Shown here: positions 53,634 through 61,204 of the stretch, piece by piece
Layout of the letters: every line of letters begins with the position of its first letter
Position numbering within the stretch: position 1 is the first letter of the stretch
NCBI RefSeq assembly: GCF_032302195.1
Contig: NZ_CP135275.1
Coordinates: 6,353,501 to 6,417,500, forward strand
From: Paenibacillus sp. MMS20-IR301
GTDB taxonomy: Bacteria > Bacillota > Bacilli > Paenibacillales > Paenibacillaceae
DNA: 64,000 nt
Direction: 5' to 3'
The notes under the pieces: generated by a model
The model's database searches: none
The model's input: only the letters and a program-made list of their open reading frames with translations
What the model was told of the DNA's origin: nothing
Program-made: the position numbers and the translations under genes

Positions 53634-55055
53634 GTGAGCAAGCTGTGGGGCGGACGTTTTACCAAAGGAACGAACAAGCTGGTGGAGGAATATACGGCTT
53701 CCATCGGATTCGATAAGGCACTGGCGGAAGAGGATGTACAAGGCAGTCTGGCTCATGTCACGATGCTGGGCCGCTGCGGGATTCTGCCGCAGGAGGATGT
53801 AGAGACGATTAAGAACGGATTGAACAAGGTGCTGGAGAAGGTGCGCGCGGGCGAAATTGAATTCTCGGTAGCCGATGAAGATATCCATATGAATATTGAA
53901 AAGAATCTGATCGAGGAAATCGGCCCGGTCGGCGGCAAGCTGCATACCGGCCGCAGCCGCAACGATCAGGTGGCGACGGATATGCACCTCTATCTGCGTA
54001 ACCGCGTAGTCGAGCTAGTGGCGTTGCTGCATGAGCTGCAGGATGCGCTGATCGGACAGGCGAAGGACAATGTGGAGACCATTGTTCCAGGATATACCCA
54101 TCTGCAGCGGGCACAGCCGATTCTGTTTGCCCATCATCTGCTCGCTTATGTGTCGATGTTCCGCCGCGATGCGGAGCGGCTGACGGACAGCTACAAGCGG
54201 ATTAATGTGCTGCCGCTGGGTGCAGGAGCGCTCGCGGGAACGACATTCCCGATTGACCGTCATTTCGTGGCGGAGCAGCTTGGCTTTGACAGCGTCTACG
54301 AGAACAGCCTGGACGCAGTCAGCGACCGTGACTTCATTGTGGAGTTTCTGGCGAACGCCGCGCTCGTTATGACCCACCTGTCCCGGCTCAGCGAAGAGCT
54401 GGTGCTGTGGAGCAGCACCGAATTCAGCTTCGTGGAGCTGGATGATGCCTTCTGTACCGGCAGCAGCATCATGCCGCAGAAGAAGAACCCGGACGTGCCG
54501 GAACTGGTGCGCGGGAAGACAGGCCGTGTCTACGGCAACCTGATTGGACTGCTGACAGTACTTAAGTCGCTGCCGCTGGCCTACAATAAGGATATGCAGG
54601 AAGACAAGGAAGGCATGTTCGATACAGTCGCTACCCTGACTGGAGCGCTGCAGCTGTTCGCGCCGATGATCTCCACGATGAAGGTGAACAAAGGCCGGAT
54701 GCGTGAAGCGGTGAATACCGACTTCTCCAATGCAACGGATATTGCCGACTTCCTGGTAGGCAAGGGGCTGCCGTTCCGTCAGGCGCATGAAGTCATCGGC
54801 AAGACCGTATTGTACTGCATCCAGGAAGGCAAATTCCTGTTGGATCTGACCCTGGAAGAGTTCAAGCAGTTCTCACCGCTGTTCGACGAAGCGATCTACG
54901 CGGTGCTGCAGCCTGAGGCGGTTGTGAATGCCCGTAACGTCTACGGCGGCACCGCTACAGTTCAGGTGCAGGCAGCCATCGAACGGGCTGAGGCGGCTCT
55001 GCTGGCGGCAGGTGAGTGGGTTAGGCAGCATGGACATGAGGATGCTGCACAATAA
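53634..55055 (+). CDS. argH: Argininosuccinate lyase
   Basis: 473 aa. Splits argininosuccinate to arginine and fumarate. [20 protein letters not shown] opens the protein, [19 protein letters not shown] lies near residue 103, and the superfamily signature [15 protein letters not shown] near 278 includes the catalytic Ser. GTG start with GAGGAGG 9 bases upstream. Completes the arginine pathway with argG; carbamoyl phosphate must come from elsewhere. Confidence 0.98.
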   Translation: MSKLWGGRFTKGTNKLVEEYTASIGFDKALAEEDVQGSLAHVTMLGRCGILPQEDVETIKNGLNKVLEKVRAGEIEFSVADEDIHMNIEKNLIEEIGPVGGKLHTGRSRNDQVATDMHLYLRNRVVELVALLHELQDALIGQAKDNVETIVPGYTHLQRAQPILFAHHLLAYVSMFRRDAERLTDSYKRINVLPLGAGALAGTTFPIDRHFVAEQLGFDSVYENSLDAVSDRDFIVEFLANAALVMTHLSRLSEELVLWSSTEFSFVELDDAFCTGSSIMPQKKNPDVPELVRGKTGRVYGNLIGLLTVLKSLPLAYNKDMQEDKEGMFDTVATLTGALQLFAPMISTMKVNKGRMREAVNTDFSNATDIADFLVGKGLPFRQAHEVIGKTVLYCIQEGKFLLDLTLEEFKQFSPLFDEAIYAVLQPEAVVNARNVYGGTATVQVQAAIERAEAALLAAGEWVRQHGHEDAAQ

Positions 55056-55101
55056 ACGCGGCACGCTTGACCAGGGTGCAGAGCGTAAAGTAGCAAGAAC
55101 C

Positions 55102-55149
55102 AAAGACTGTCATTTTGCAGTGTATACTGTGGAAGGGCAGTCTTTTTTT
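55102..55149 (+). terminator. Terminator after argH
   Basis: AAAGACTG pairs with CAGTCTTT over a 28-base loop, followed by a T run. Confidence 0.65.
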
Positions 55150-55198
55150 CAAATGTACGAATTGGTTAGTGCAGCATTCTGAGGATAGGGGTGAACGG

Positions 55199-57091
55199 AT
55201 GGATTGGGAAGTCCACATTGAACGCTGGAGTGCAGCCGCTGCCAGACTGCTGAATATTCAGCAGTATAATGCGCAGAATGGAACTGTTCCGGCAAGCTGC
55301 GTGACAGCCTCCAGTTTTTTTCTGGTGACTGTTCATGGAGTGGCCCAAGTGAGCCTGTCGGGAAAGGTCTATGACGCCCGTTCCGTTCATATTCTGCATG
55401 GCGGCAAGGAAACGGAACTGCAAATCACACCGCGGGGGAGCGATTTCACCTGCTATTTGATCCTATATCAAGCGTACTGCGAATCGCCGGAGGAACGGGA
55501 GAGCTTGGAGCAGTCGTACGCATTTACTCCCTACACACTGTTGCCCTTGGAGGAGAAGTGTCAAACGATGAACCGCCTGTGGCAGCAGGCAGCCCCGATT
55601 GACAAGCTGCAGGCACAGTCGCTATTTCTTCCGTTTGTGTACGAGGTGATGCGGCAGATCCGCACATCAGCGCCAGAGATCAGCAGACCGAACATAGTTA
55701 CTGAAGCTATTCATTATATTCATGAGCATTACAGAGAGCCGCTAACAGCCGAGGCGCTCGCCGGAATGTACAATTGCAGCACGAGCCATTTATTCCGCCT
55801 GTTCAAAAACCAGCTCGGCTTCGGCCCGATTGATTACCTTATTCATGTGCGGATCCGCAAGGCCAAGCAGCTGCTGCTGAAATCAAAGGCCCGTATCCAG
55901 GAAATAGCCGGCAGTGTTGGTTATGGTGATGTCTATTATTTCAGCCGCCTGTTCAAAAAGCATACCGGCTGCTCCCCGCTGCAATTCCGGGAGAGCCACC
56001 GGCAGGGAGTGCAGAATAGTCCATCACGTCTGCTGAAATCGTCTATTGTAACAGATCCGACCTTTTCCCATAATAATAATGAGAATGATTATCAATGGAT
56101 GAAGGAAGGGGACACAACGATGTTCAGATTTTCAAGACCGGCATTCGCTGCCACGCTGCTGTTATGCACAACCTTATTTCTGAGTGCATGCCAGGCAGGA
56201 AGTAATACAGGAGCTGCCTCCCAGCCGGCTTCCACCAATGCCGCTGCGGATAGTGCAGCTGTAGAGATGCGTACATATAAGCATCTGAAGGGTGAAACGG
56301 AGATTCCCGTGAAGCCTCAGCGTGTAGTCAGTCTCTTTCATCTGGGCGAGTTGATGGCGCTTGGGGTGAAGCCGGTCGGGGCAACTAACTATATTTTGAA
56401 TAATCCGTTATTAAGCGATGTATCCGGTATTGAAGATGTAGGGGCTACCCCGGATGCTGAGAAGATTCTGTCACTTGAGCCGGACCTGATTGTTACAACG
56501 GCGCCGTTTGCCGAGGTTGTTGAAGGCGGATACGAGGCACTGAGCCAGATCGCACCGACGATTGTTGTGGAGCAGTACAATGACCCGTTCAAGGATGTCG
56601 GAATGTTCGGTGATATTCTGGGCAAGCAGGAGGAAGCGAAGCAGTGGACGGAGGCTTTTACCGCCAAACTAGCAGAGTACAAAGAGAAAATCAGCCCGCT
56701 TGTCGGAGCGGATGAGACCTTCTCGATCCTCAATGTCCGTTCTGAGGCCATATACATCTACGGAGACACCAATATGGGCGGGAATATTATTTATAAATAC
56801 TTAGGCCTCAAGCCAACCGATAAAGTAAAGGATGAGGTCATTAACGGTGAGACATGGGAAATCTCTAACGAGGTTATCCCCGAATTCATCGGCGACCGGT
56901 TATTTCTGGCTGTAAATGAAGGAGCAGAGGCAGAACTGAAAAAGGTGGACAAGCTGATTCAGAACTCTCCTGCAGGGAAGGCAGGGAAAATCTATAATAT
57001 TGATTTCAATCAATTTCTGTTCAGTGATCCGATTTCAGTCGAGCAGCAGTTGGACATCATCGTTAACCTGTTAACCGGGAGCAGCATATAA
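55199..57091 (+). CDS. AraC-type regulator in frame with a siderophore-binding lipoprotein
   Basis: 630 aa in one uninterrupted frame from ATG 55199 (GATAGGGGTGA upstream). Residues 1-160 are a cupin-like sensor part; the AraC helix-turn-helix pair is at about 170-270 (ALAGMYNCSTSHLFRLFK, IQEIAGSVGYGDVYYFSRLFKKHTG). About 30 linker residues then lead into residue 308, where a complete lipoprotein (signal peptide, lipobox, FecB/FepB-type domain) starts. Bacillus subtilis Btr is an AraC protein fused to such a binding domain, but without an export signal. Here the internal signal and internal promoter suggest two genes joined by loss of a stop. Either a fused regulator or two overlapping products is possible. 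Confidence 0.8.
   Translation: MDWEVHIERWSAAAARLLNIQQYNAQNGTVPASCVTASSFFLVTVHGVAQVSLSGKVYDARSVHILHGGKETELQITPRGSDFTCYLILYQAYCESPEERESLEQSYAFTPYTLLPLEEKCQTMNRLWQQAAPIDKLQAQSLFLPFVYEVMRQIRTSAPEISRPNIVTEAIHYIHEHYREPLTAEALAGMYNCSTSHLFRLFKNQLGFGPIDYLIHVRIRKAKQLLLKSKARIQEIAGSVGYGDVYYFSRLFKKHTGCSPLQFRESHRQGVQNSPSRLLKSSIVTDPTFSHNNNENDYQWMKEGDTTMFRFSRPAFAATLLLCTTLFLSACQAGSNTGAASQPASTNAAADSAAVEMRTYKHLKGETEIPVKPQRVVSLFHLGELMALGVKPVGATNYILNNPLLSDVSGIEDVGATPDAEKILSLEPDLIVTTAPFAEVVEGGYEALSQIAPTIVVEQYNDPFKDVGMFGDILGKQEEAKQWTEAFTAKLAEYKEKISPLVGADETFSILNVRSEAIYIYGDTNMGGNIIYKYLGLKPTDKVKDEVINGETWEISNEVIPEFIGDRLFLAVNEGAEAELKKVDKLIQNSPAGKAGKIYNIDFNQFLFSDPISVEQQLDIIVNLLTGSSI
56046..56094 (+). promoter_or_regulatory. 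Internal promoter with Fur box
   Basis: TTGTAA (56046-56051), 17 bases, CATAAT (56069-56074), then TGAGAATGATTATCA (56080-56094), which differs from the Bacillus Fur 7-1-7 box TGATAAT-N-ATTATCA by one base. It lies inside the regulator/lipoprotein reading frame, 26 bases before the lipoprotein start. Iron repression of the lipoprotein is expected. Confidence 0.8.
56120..57091 (+). CDS. Iron-siderophore ABC transporter substrate-binding lipoprotein (nested in-frame start)
   Basis: 323 aa reading from ATG 56120, with GAAGGAAGGGG 10 bases upstream, in the same frame as the AraC gene. The signal FRFSRPAFAATLLLCTTLFLSACQAG has the lipobox with Cys24. After a Ser/Ala/Gln linker comes a class III periplasmic-binding fold (RVVSLFHLGELMALGVKPVG, then DAEKILSLEPDLIV, then the C-terminal lobe to SVEQQLDIIVNLL). 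It would capture ferric siderophore at the membrane for an ABC permease not in this window. The immediately upstream Fur box and promoter indicate independent expression. Confidence 0.85.
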   Translation: MFRFSRPAFAATLLLCTTLFLSACQAGSNTGAASQPASTNAAADSAAVEMRTYKHLKGETEIPVKPQRVVSLFHLGELMALGVKPVGATNYILNNPLLSDVSGIEDVGATPDAEKILSLEPDLIVTTAPFAEVVEGGYEALSQIAPTIVVEQYNDPFKDVGMFGDILGKQEEAKQWTEAFTAKLAEYKEKISPLVGADETFSILNVRSEAIYIYGDTNMGGNIIYKYLGLKPTDKVKDEVINGETWEISNEVIPEFIGDRLFLAVNEGAEAELKKVDKLIQNSPAGKAGKIYNIDFNQFLFSDPISVEQQLDIIVNLLTGSSI

Positions 57092-57121
57092 AAGAATGCA
57101 TGCAGCTTGCCGCTGCAGACT

Positions 57122-57160
57122 AACAAGGACGCTGGAGTATTTATCCAGGTCCTTGTTTTT
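57122..57160. terminator. Bidirectional terminator between lipoprotein and esterase
   Basis: AACAAGGAC...CTGG pairs with CCAG-GTCCTTGTT around about 9 bases, T run on the right, A-containing left flank. It serves two convergent genes. Confidence 0.85.
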
Positions 57161-57169
57161 GTTAAACTC

Positions 57170-57955
57170 CTACTTACCCAGCGGCAGCCACTTCAGGACA
57201 TCCTGGATTTTATGATCCCAATAGCCCCATTCATGCTCCCCGGGTCCTTCCTCGTACGTCAGCGATAGCTTAGTCTTGCCGCAGGCCTCACGGAAGGTCT
57301 GATTATCCTCATAGAGGAAATCCTCCGTACCGCAGCATTGATAGAGGAGCGGCTTCGGTCCTTTGGTTTTGTCTGCTTTCTCCAGCAGCCACAGTAAATC
57401 ATCCGGAGTACCGGCAATATCCTTCTCTCCGAAAATCTGCACATATTCCTTGCCCTTCTGCGCCGGGTCCTCCGGATTCATGAAGTGATGCGCCATATCC
57501 AGCGCCCCTGACAGGCTGGCAGCAGCAGCAAAGGTCTCCGGCTTCCGCAACCCCAGCTTCATTGCCCCGTAACCGCCCATCGACAGTCCAGCCACGAAGT
57601 TATCCTCACGCTTCGCCGACAGCGGGAAGAAGGAACGGGCTAGTTGCGGCAGCTCCTCACTGATATAGGTCCAGTACCGTCCGCCCTCCGCCATATCTGT
57701 GTAAAAGCTGCGGTGTACCTGCGGCATAACAACAGCGATGCCCAGCTCAGCCACATAACGCTCAATCGAGGTCCGGCGGAGCCAGATCGAATCATCATCG
57801 GACAAGCCGTGCAGCAAGTACAGTGTAGGGTGAAGCTTCCCCTTAGAGACATTGCTCATGCCAATCTGTGTAGTGGTCTGCTGCGGCAGAATTACAGTCA
57901 TCGAAGTGCTTAGACCCAGCACATCCGAATAAAACTTGCATTCGATTAAAGCCAT
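57170..57955 (-). CDS. Esterase of the putative esterase D / tributyrin esterase family
   Basis: 261 aa, cytoplasmic (no signal). Alpha/beta hydrolase similar to S-formylglutathione hydrolase/EstA. Nucleophile Ser125 in [15 protein letters not shown], acid Asp212 in [12 protein letters not shown] and His241 in GEHEWGYWD make a full triad; [15 protein letters not shown] near residue 45 forms the oxyanion side. ATG is at 57955-57953 on the minus strand, with AAAGGGGATATGCG upstream. Natural substrate unknown; it may be short-chain esters or formyl-thiol adducts. Confidence 0.9.
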   Translation of the reverse strand: MALIECKFYSDVLGLSTSMTVILPQQTTTQIGMSNVSKGKLHPTLYLLHGLSDDDSIWLRRTSIERYVAELGIAVVMPQVHRSFYTDMAEGGRYWTYISEELPQLARSFFPLSAKREDNFVAGLSMGGYGAMKLGLRKPETFAAAASLSGALDMAHHFMNPEDPAQKGKEYVQIFGEKDIAGTPDDLLWLLEKADKTKGPKPLLYQCCGTEDFLYEDNQTFREACGKTKLSLTYEEGPGEHEWGYWDHKIQDVLKWLPLGK

Positions 57956-58064
57956 TTCGCATATCCCCTTTCAGCCAAATCATAGCACAGCCCATAACCG
58001 ATATAAATACTAGACTGCTATGGATGTATAGGATAAGATTTTCTGTTTTTTATAGCGGTAAGCA

Positions 58065-58094
58065 TTGCTGGTGCCGGAGTCGAGAGAATATAAT
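58065..58094 (+). promoter_or_regulatory. Promoter of the pilin-like gene group
   Basis: TTGCTG (58065-58070), 18 bases, perfect TATAAT (58089-58094); the first gene begins 93 bases later. Confidence 0.55.
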
Positions 58095-58187
58095 GGAAGT
58101 AGGCAGAAAGGTTCAGAGGAACGAATCATTCATACAGGACGGAAGACTGAGATTATAGAATTTACTAGAGTGTAGGGAGCGAACGGG

Positions 58188-58781
58188 ATGTCTTTGAGAG
58201 ACCTATGGAACCGCAAGCGGGAACGGGATAAGGAAGCGGGGTTTACCCTGATTGAGGTGCTGGCCGCCATCGTTATTCTGTCGATCGTTTCGCTGGTGTT
58301 GACTTCTTATTTCACCAATGCGCTGTCCTATTCCAAATCCAATCAGAATAAGACAATTATGGTCAATCTGGCGCGGAATGCGCTGTTTTATATGGAGAAG
58401 CAGGACTTTGGGGCAATGGGTGATTTCTTCGAGGTAAGCAATGACAGTCGCGATCCGGAAGATCATCCTGAAATTAATGCAGACAATTGTACTAGTACAA
58501 CTAACTGTACTGCCTATGGAATTATGATTAATGCAGGGGCGCTGCCTGATGTGCTCAATCCGATAATCAATAATATACCCTATAAGGTAACGATAGTTTT
58601 CCAGGTAGATCTTTATCAGGATATGAAGGAGGGTGAGGAGGGAAAAGTCGATCCTCGCAAACAGGATATGGCCCCTTACCTGATTCCTATTCAAGTGGAG
58701 GTCACTGGCGAAGGTGGTCCTAACGGGCATTCAGTGAGTACGGTGGTGGAGGGCTATATAACTGATGAGAAAATACGTTAA
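58188..58781 (+). CDS. Pilin-like protein with type IV prepilin signal (1)
   Basis: 197 aa. A basic leader (LRDLWNRKRERDKEAG) followed by FTLIEVLAAIVILSIVSLVL is a class III signal for prepilin peptidase, which cuts after Gly18 and methylates the Phe; Glu5 of the mature protein is kept. The rest has Asn/Asp-rich loops, with a Cys pair CTSTTNC that may form a disulphide. Minor pilin or pseudopilin of a type IV or competence-like system. ATG with AGGGAGCG upstream. The last 17 bases overlap the next gene. No assembly ATPase is in the window. Confidence 0.88.
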   Translation: MSLRDLWNRKRERDKEAGFTLIEVLAAIVILSIVSLVLTSYFTNALSYSKSNQNKTIMVNLARNALFYMEKQDFGAMGDFFEVSNDSRDPEDHPEINADNCTSTTNCTAYGIMINAGALPDVLNPIINNIPYKVTIVFQVDLYQDMKEGEEGKVDPRKQDMAPYLIPIQVEVTGEGGPNGHSVSTVVEGYITDEKIR

Positions 58782-59310
58782 CCGTCTCAGGGCACAGCAG
58801 GGGTTCACACTTATAGAGCTTATTGCGGCTATAACTTTATTTTCAATGATTCTGGGGATCCTTTCTATGGTTACTATGTTCGGGTTCCGCAGCTATCACA
58901 AAATTACAATCGAGAACTCGCTCAGGGATGAAGCGGATATCATCATGTCGTCTATCATCAATGAATTATATACTTTTGCTCCGGAAGGGGTAGAGGAAAC
59001 CAGCAGCAAGGATGGCATTCTTCTGAAAAAGAATAGAAAGACAGATCCCGACTATGAAGTGGTCAAGATTGCTTTTACAGAGGGTAAGCTTGTGATTGGG
59101 TCCGAAACGGATGAGCCTACGGAGAATTCCCGGACTGCAGTGAAGTCAGATCTGACTGGATCAGTAATTTCATCAGCGACACCAGACGGCAGATCTTGCA
59201 CGGAGGCCTCGCCGTGTGATAGTGGGCTGATTGAGATCACCCTCAAGTTGACGCAAATATATGACGGCAGAGATTATACCATGGAAATGAAGAGTAAATT
59301 CGGTTTTTAG
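58765..59310 (+). CDS. Pilin-like protein with type IV prepilin signal (2)
   Basis: 181 aa. Leader MRKYVNRLRAQQG followed by FTLIELIAAITLFSMILGIL is a type IV prepilin signal with mature Glu5. The globular half has strands (EVVKIAFTEGKLVIGS) and a Cys pair (CTEASPC). Overlaps the preceding gene by 17 bases, so translation is coupled; the ribosome site GGAGGG is at 58746-58751. A PilW-like minor pilin role is likely. I cannot name a specific one. Confidence 0.86.
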   Translation: MRKYVNRLRAQQGFTLIELIAAITLFSMILGILSMVTMFGFRSYHKITIENSLRDEADIIMSSIINELYTFAPEGVEETSSKDGILLKKNRKTDPDYEVVKIAFTEGKLVIGSETDEPTENSRTAVKSDLTGSVISSATPDGRSCTEASPCDSGLIEITLKLTQIYDGRDYTMEMKSKFGF

Positions 59311-59321
59311 GAGGAGCTAGG

Positions 59322-61118
59322 ATGCTGCCGATACCAGGTGCTGGAACGTCACTGCGCCATTTAGGAGTTAAGAAACTGAAGGAAGGCGCCGGGCGTCTCC
59401 GGGAGGAGCGTGGTTCTGCCCTGGTGCTGGTGATGTTCATTGTGCTGCTCCTTACCATACTTGGATTAAGCGTACTCACTGCAGCAGTAGGCGGAGCCCA
59501 GCGTACAGAGACGCGCAAGAATGATGTGCAGAGTCTGCATTTGGCGGAGAAGACGCTGAATGAGGCTGTAGCGTATATTACAGCCAGTCTGAATAAGGCG
59601 GTGGAAAACGGCAATACCGAATGGAGCCAGGAAGAGCTGAAAAGTGAAATTAAAAAATTCCTGTCAGAGCTCAAAGACGGAATTGAGGATGAACCATCGG
59701 GTGACGTGCAGAAGGGACTCTTAGCCAGTACTGAGCTGTCGCAGGCTGGCGGGGAGAAAGCAGTTGGTACAATTATTGATGTTATTTTTAATGATAATGT
59801 GCCCGATGATACGGAAGATACGGATCAGTACGTTAGCTATACCTTGACTCTTACGGCTCAGGCAGAGGTCAATGGGGTAGTACGCAAACTGAAGCAGAAT
59901 GTGGTAATTGATACGTATCCTGATTTCCTGAAGTATGTACTGGGCTCAGAGCACAATCTGATCATTAATGGTTCACCCTATATTGAGGGGAATATTTATG
60001 CCGGTAATGAGCTGAAGATCAGTGATACTGCCCACTACCTGTACAATGGCAATCATTCATATGTATCCAAGCCGTTTCAACTTGAAGGTGAAGCACATGT
60101 GCAATCGTTGAACAAGCTATCCTATAAGGTAGGCGGCAGCGATCCGGTAACCGGAACACAAGTAACAGATATGAAGATTATTCCGGCATCGAGTGTGAAA
60201 ATTAAAAACCACCGGAGCTTTGTTGAGGTAAACGTGGAGTCTTCTTTCGTTGATAAAGTAGAAGAAGCTACAGAGAGCCATAATAACAGGCAAACTATTC
60301 TGGACAGGATACACAGCGGAGCGTTGGCTGGTTATCTTGCCGGAAACAGTAACTTTGATCATCCGGATGTGCTGGGGGAGAAACCGGATCCTGCGGATAC
60401 ATCGGATGAGGGGAAGGAGCGCCAACAAGCATATGATGATACAGTTGCGCTGTTGACCCATCCCACACGATCCTTGGTTTACAAAGGTGATTTGGTAATT
60501 GACGGAACGGAATTAACCGGAATTAATTACACGAGTAAAGTAAGCGCATCAGGAGTACCTTACTGGTACGTTGTAGACGGAAATCTGCTTATCGATAATT
60601 ATGGAGCGGACACACCTATCGATGTGCGGGCCAATATACTGGTAACCGGTAAGGTAGAGATCAGAGGTAAAGTGCAGTTTGACTCTACTATATATGTTCT
60701 GAAGGCTGCAGCCGGGGGAGAGTTCAACACAGTAGTAGAAGATGCCACGATTAATGGCTTAAACAACAAGGAGCTTGTTCTAATCTCTGAAGGGGCAATT
60801 CTGTTTAACCGGTTAGCTGCTTTCGATGAAGCGGCTACTCCGCTGAACGCCTTCTTCTATACAGATTCTAAAGCTGATCTATACGGGGTAGGCTCCATAT
60901 TCTCACTTAGCGGCGGATTTTTTGCTAAAGAGGATTTGACAATTAACGCGGTCCGGGGCACATCTGCACGCGGCGGTTCGGATATTATAATAGCTGAAGA
61001 TGAATCGCTGATCCGCTTCAAAGCCGTCTACAATAACAATGTATTTGGTGACCAGCAGGCGGGCCTCCCCAGGGTCAGGACGGTTAATATCCGCGTAGAG
61101 GAGCTGCAGCTGGAATAG
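59322..61118 (+). CDS. PilX-like protein with large secreted beta domain
   Basis: 598 aa. After 30 hydrophilic residues comes EERGSALVLVMFIVLLLTILGL, a PilX-type N-terminal membrane segment, then the helix ETRKNDVQSLHLAEKTLNEAVAYI. From about 200 on the sequence is repetitive beta structure (LIINGSPYIEGNIYAGNEL, NILVTGKVEIRGKVQFDSTIYV), likely a solenoid. It could be a pilus-tip protein or a surface adhesin. ATG with AGGAGGAG upstream, 11 bases behind the second pilin, so one operon. Ends 35 bases before a shared terminator with the minus-strand gene. Confidence 0.8.
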   Translation: MLPIPGAGTSLRHLGVKKLKEGAGRLREERGSALVLVMFIVLLLTILGLSVLTAAVGGAQRTETRKNDVQSLHLAEKTLNEAVAYITASLNKAVENGNTEWSQEELKSEIKKFLSELKDGIEDEPSGDVQKGLLASTELSQAGGEKAVGTIIDVIFNDNVPDDTEDTDQYVSYTLTLTAQAEVNGVVRKLKQNVVIDTYPDFLKYVLGSEHNLIINGSPYIEGNIYAGNELKISDTAHYLYNGNHSYVSKPFQLEGEAHVQSLNKLSYKVGGSDPVTGTQVTDMKIIPASSVKIKNHRSFVEVNVESSFVDKVEEATESHNNRQTILDRIHSGALAGYLAGNSNFDHPDVLGEKPDPADTSDEGKERQQAYDDTVALLTHPTRSLVYKGDLVIDGTELTGINYTSKVSASGVPYWYVVDGNLLIDNYGADTPIDVRANILVTGKVEIRGKVQFDSTIYVLKAAAGGEFNTVVEDATINGLNNKELVLISEGAILFNRLAAFDEAATPLNAFFYTDSKADLYGVGSIFSLSGGFFAKEDLTINAVRGTSARGGSDIIIAEDESLIRFKAVYNNNVFGDQQAGLPRVRTVNIRVEELQLE

Positions 61119-61152
61119 ATAAGAAGGACCAAAAAATACTTTTGTACAAAAT

Positions 61153-61191
61153 AAGAGCGGAGGCTATCCCCTTAGGGGCGCCTCCGCTCTT
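61153..61191. terminator. Bidirectional terminator between convergent genes
   Basis: A perfect 12-bp stem AAGAGCGGAGGC/GCCTCCGCTCTT with an inner CCCC/GGGG pair; both sides carry A/T runs. Confidence 0.9.
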
Positions 61192-61204
61192 ATTTGTTAT
61201 TTAG

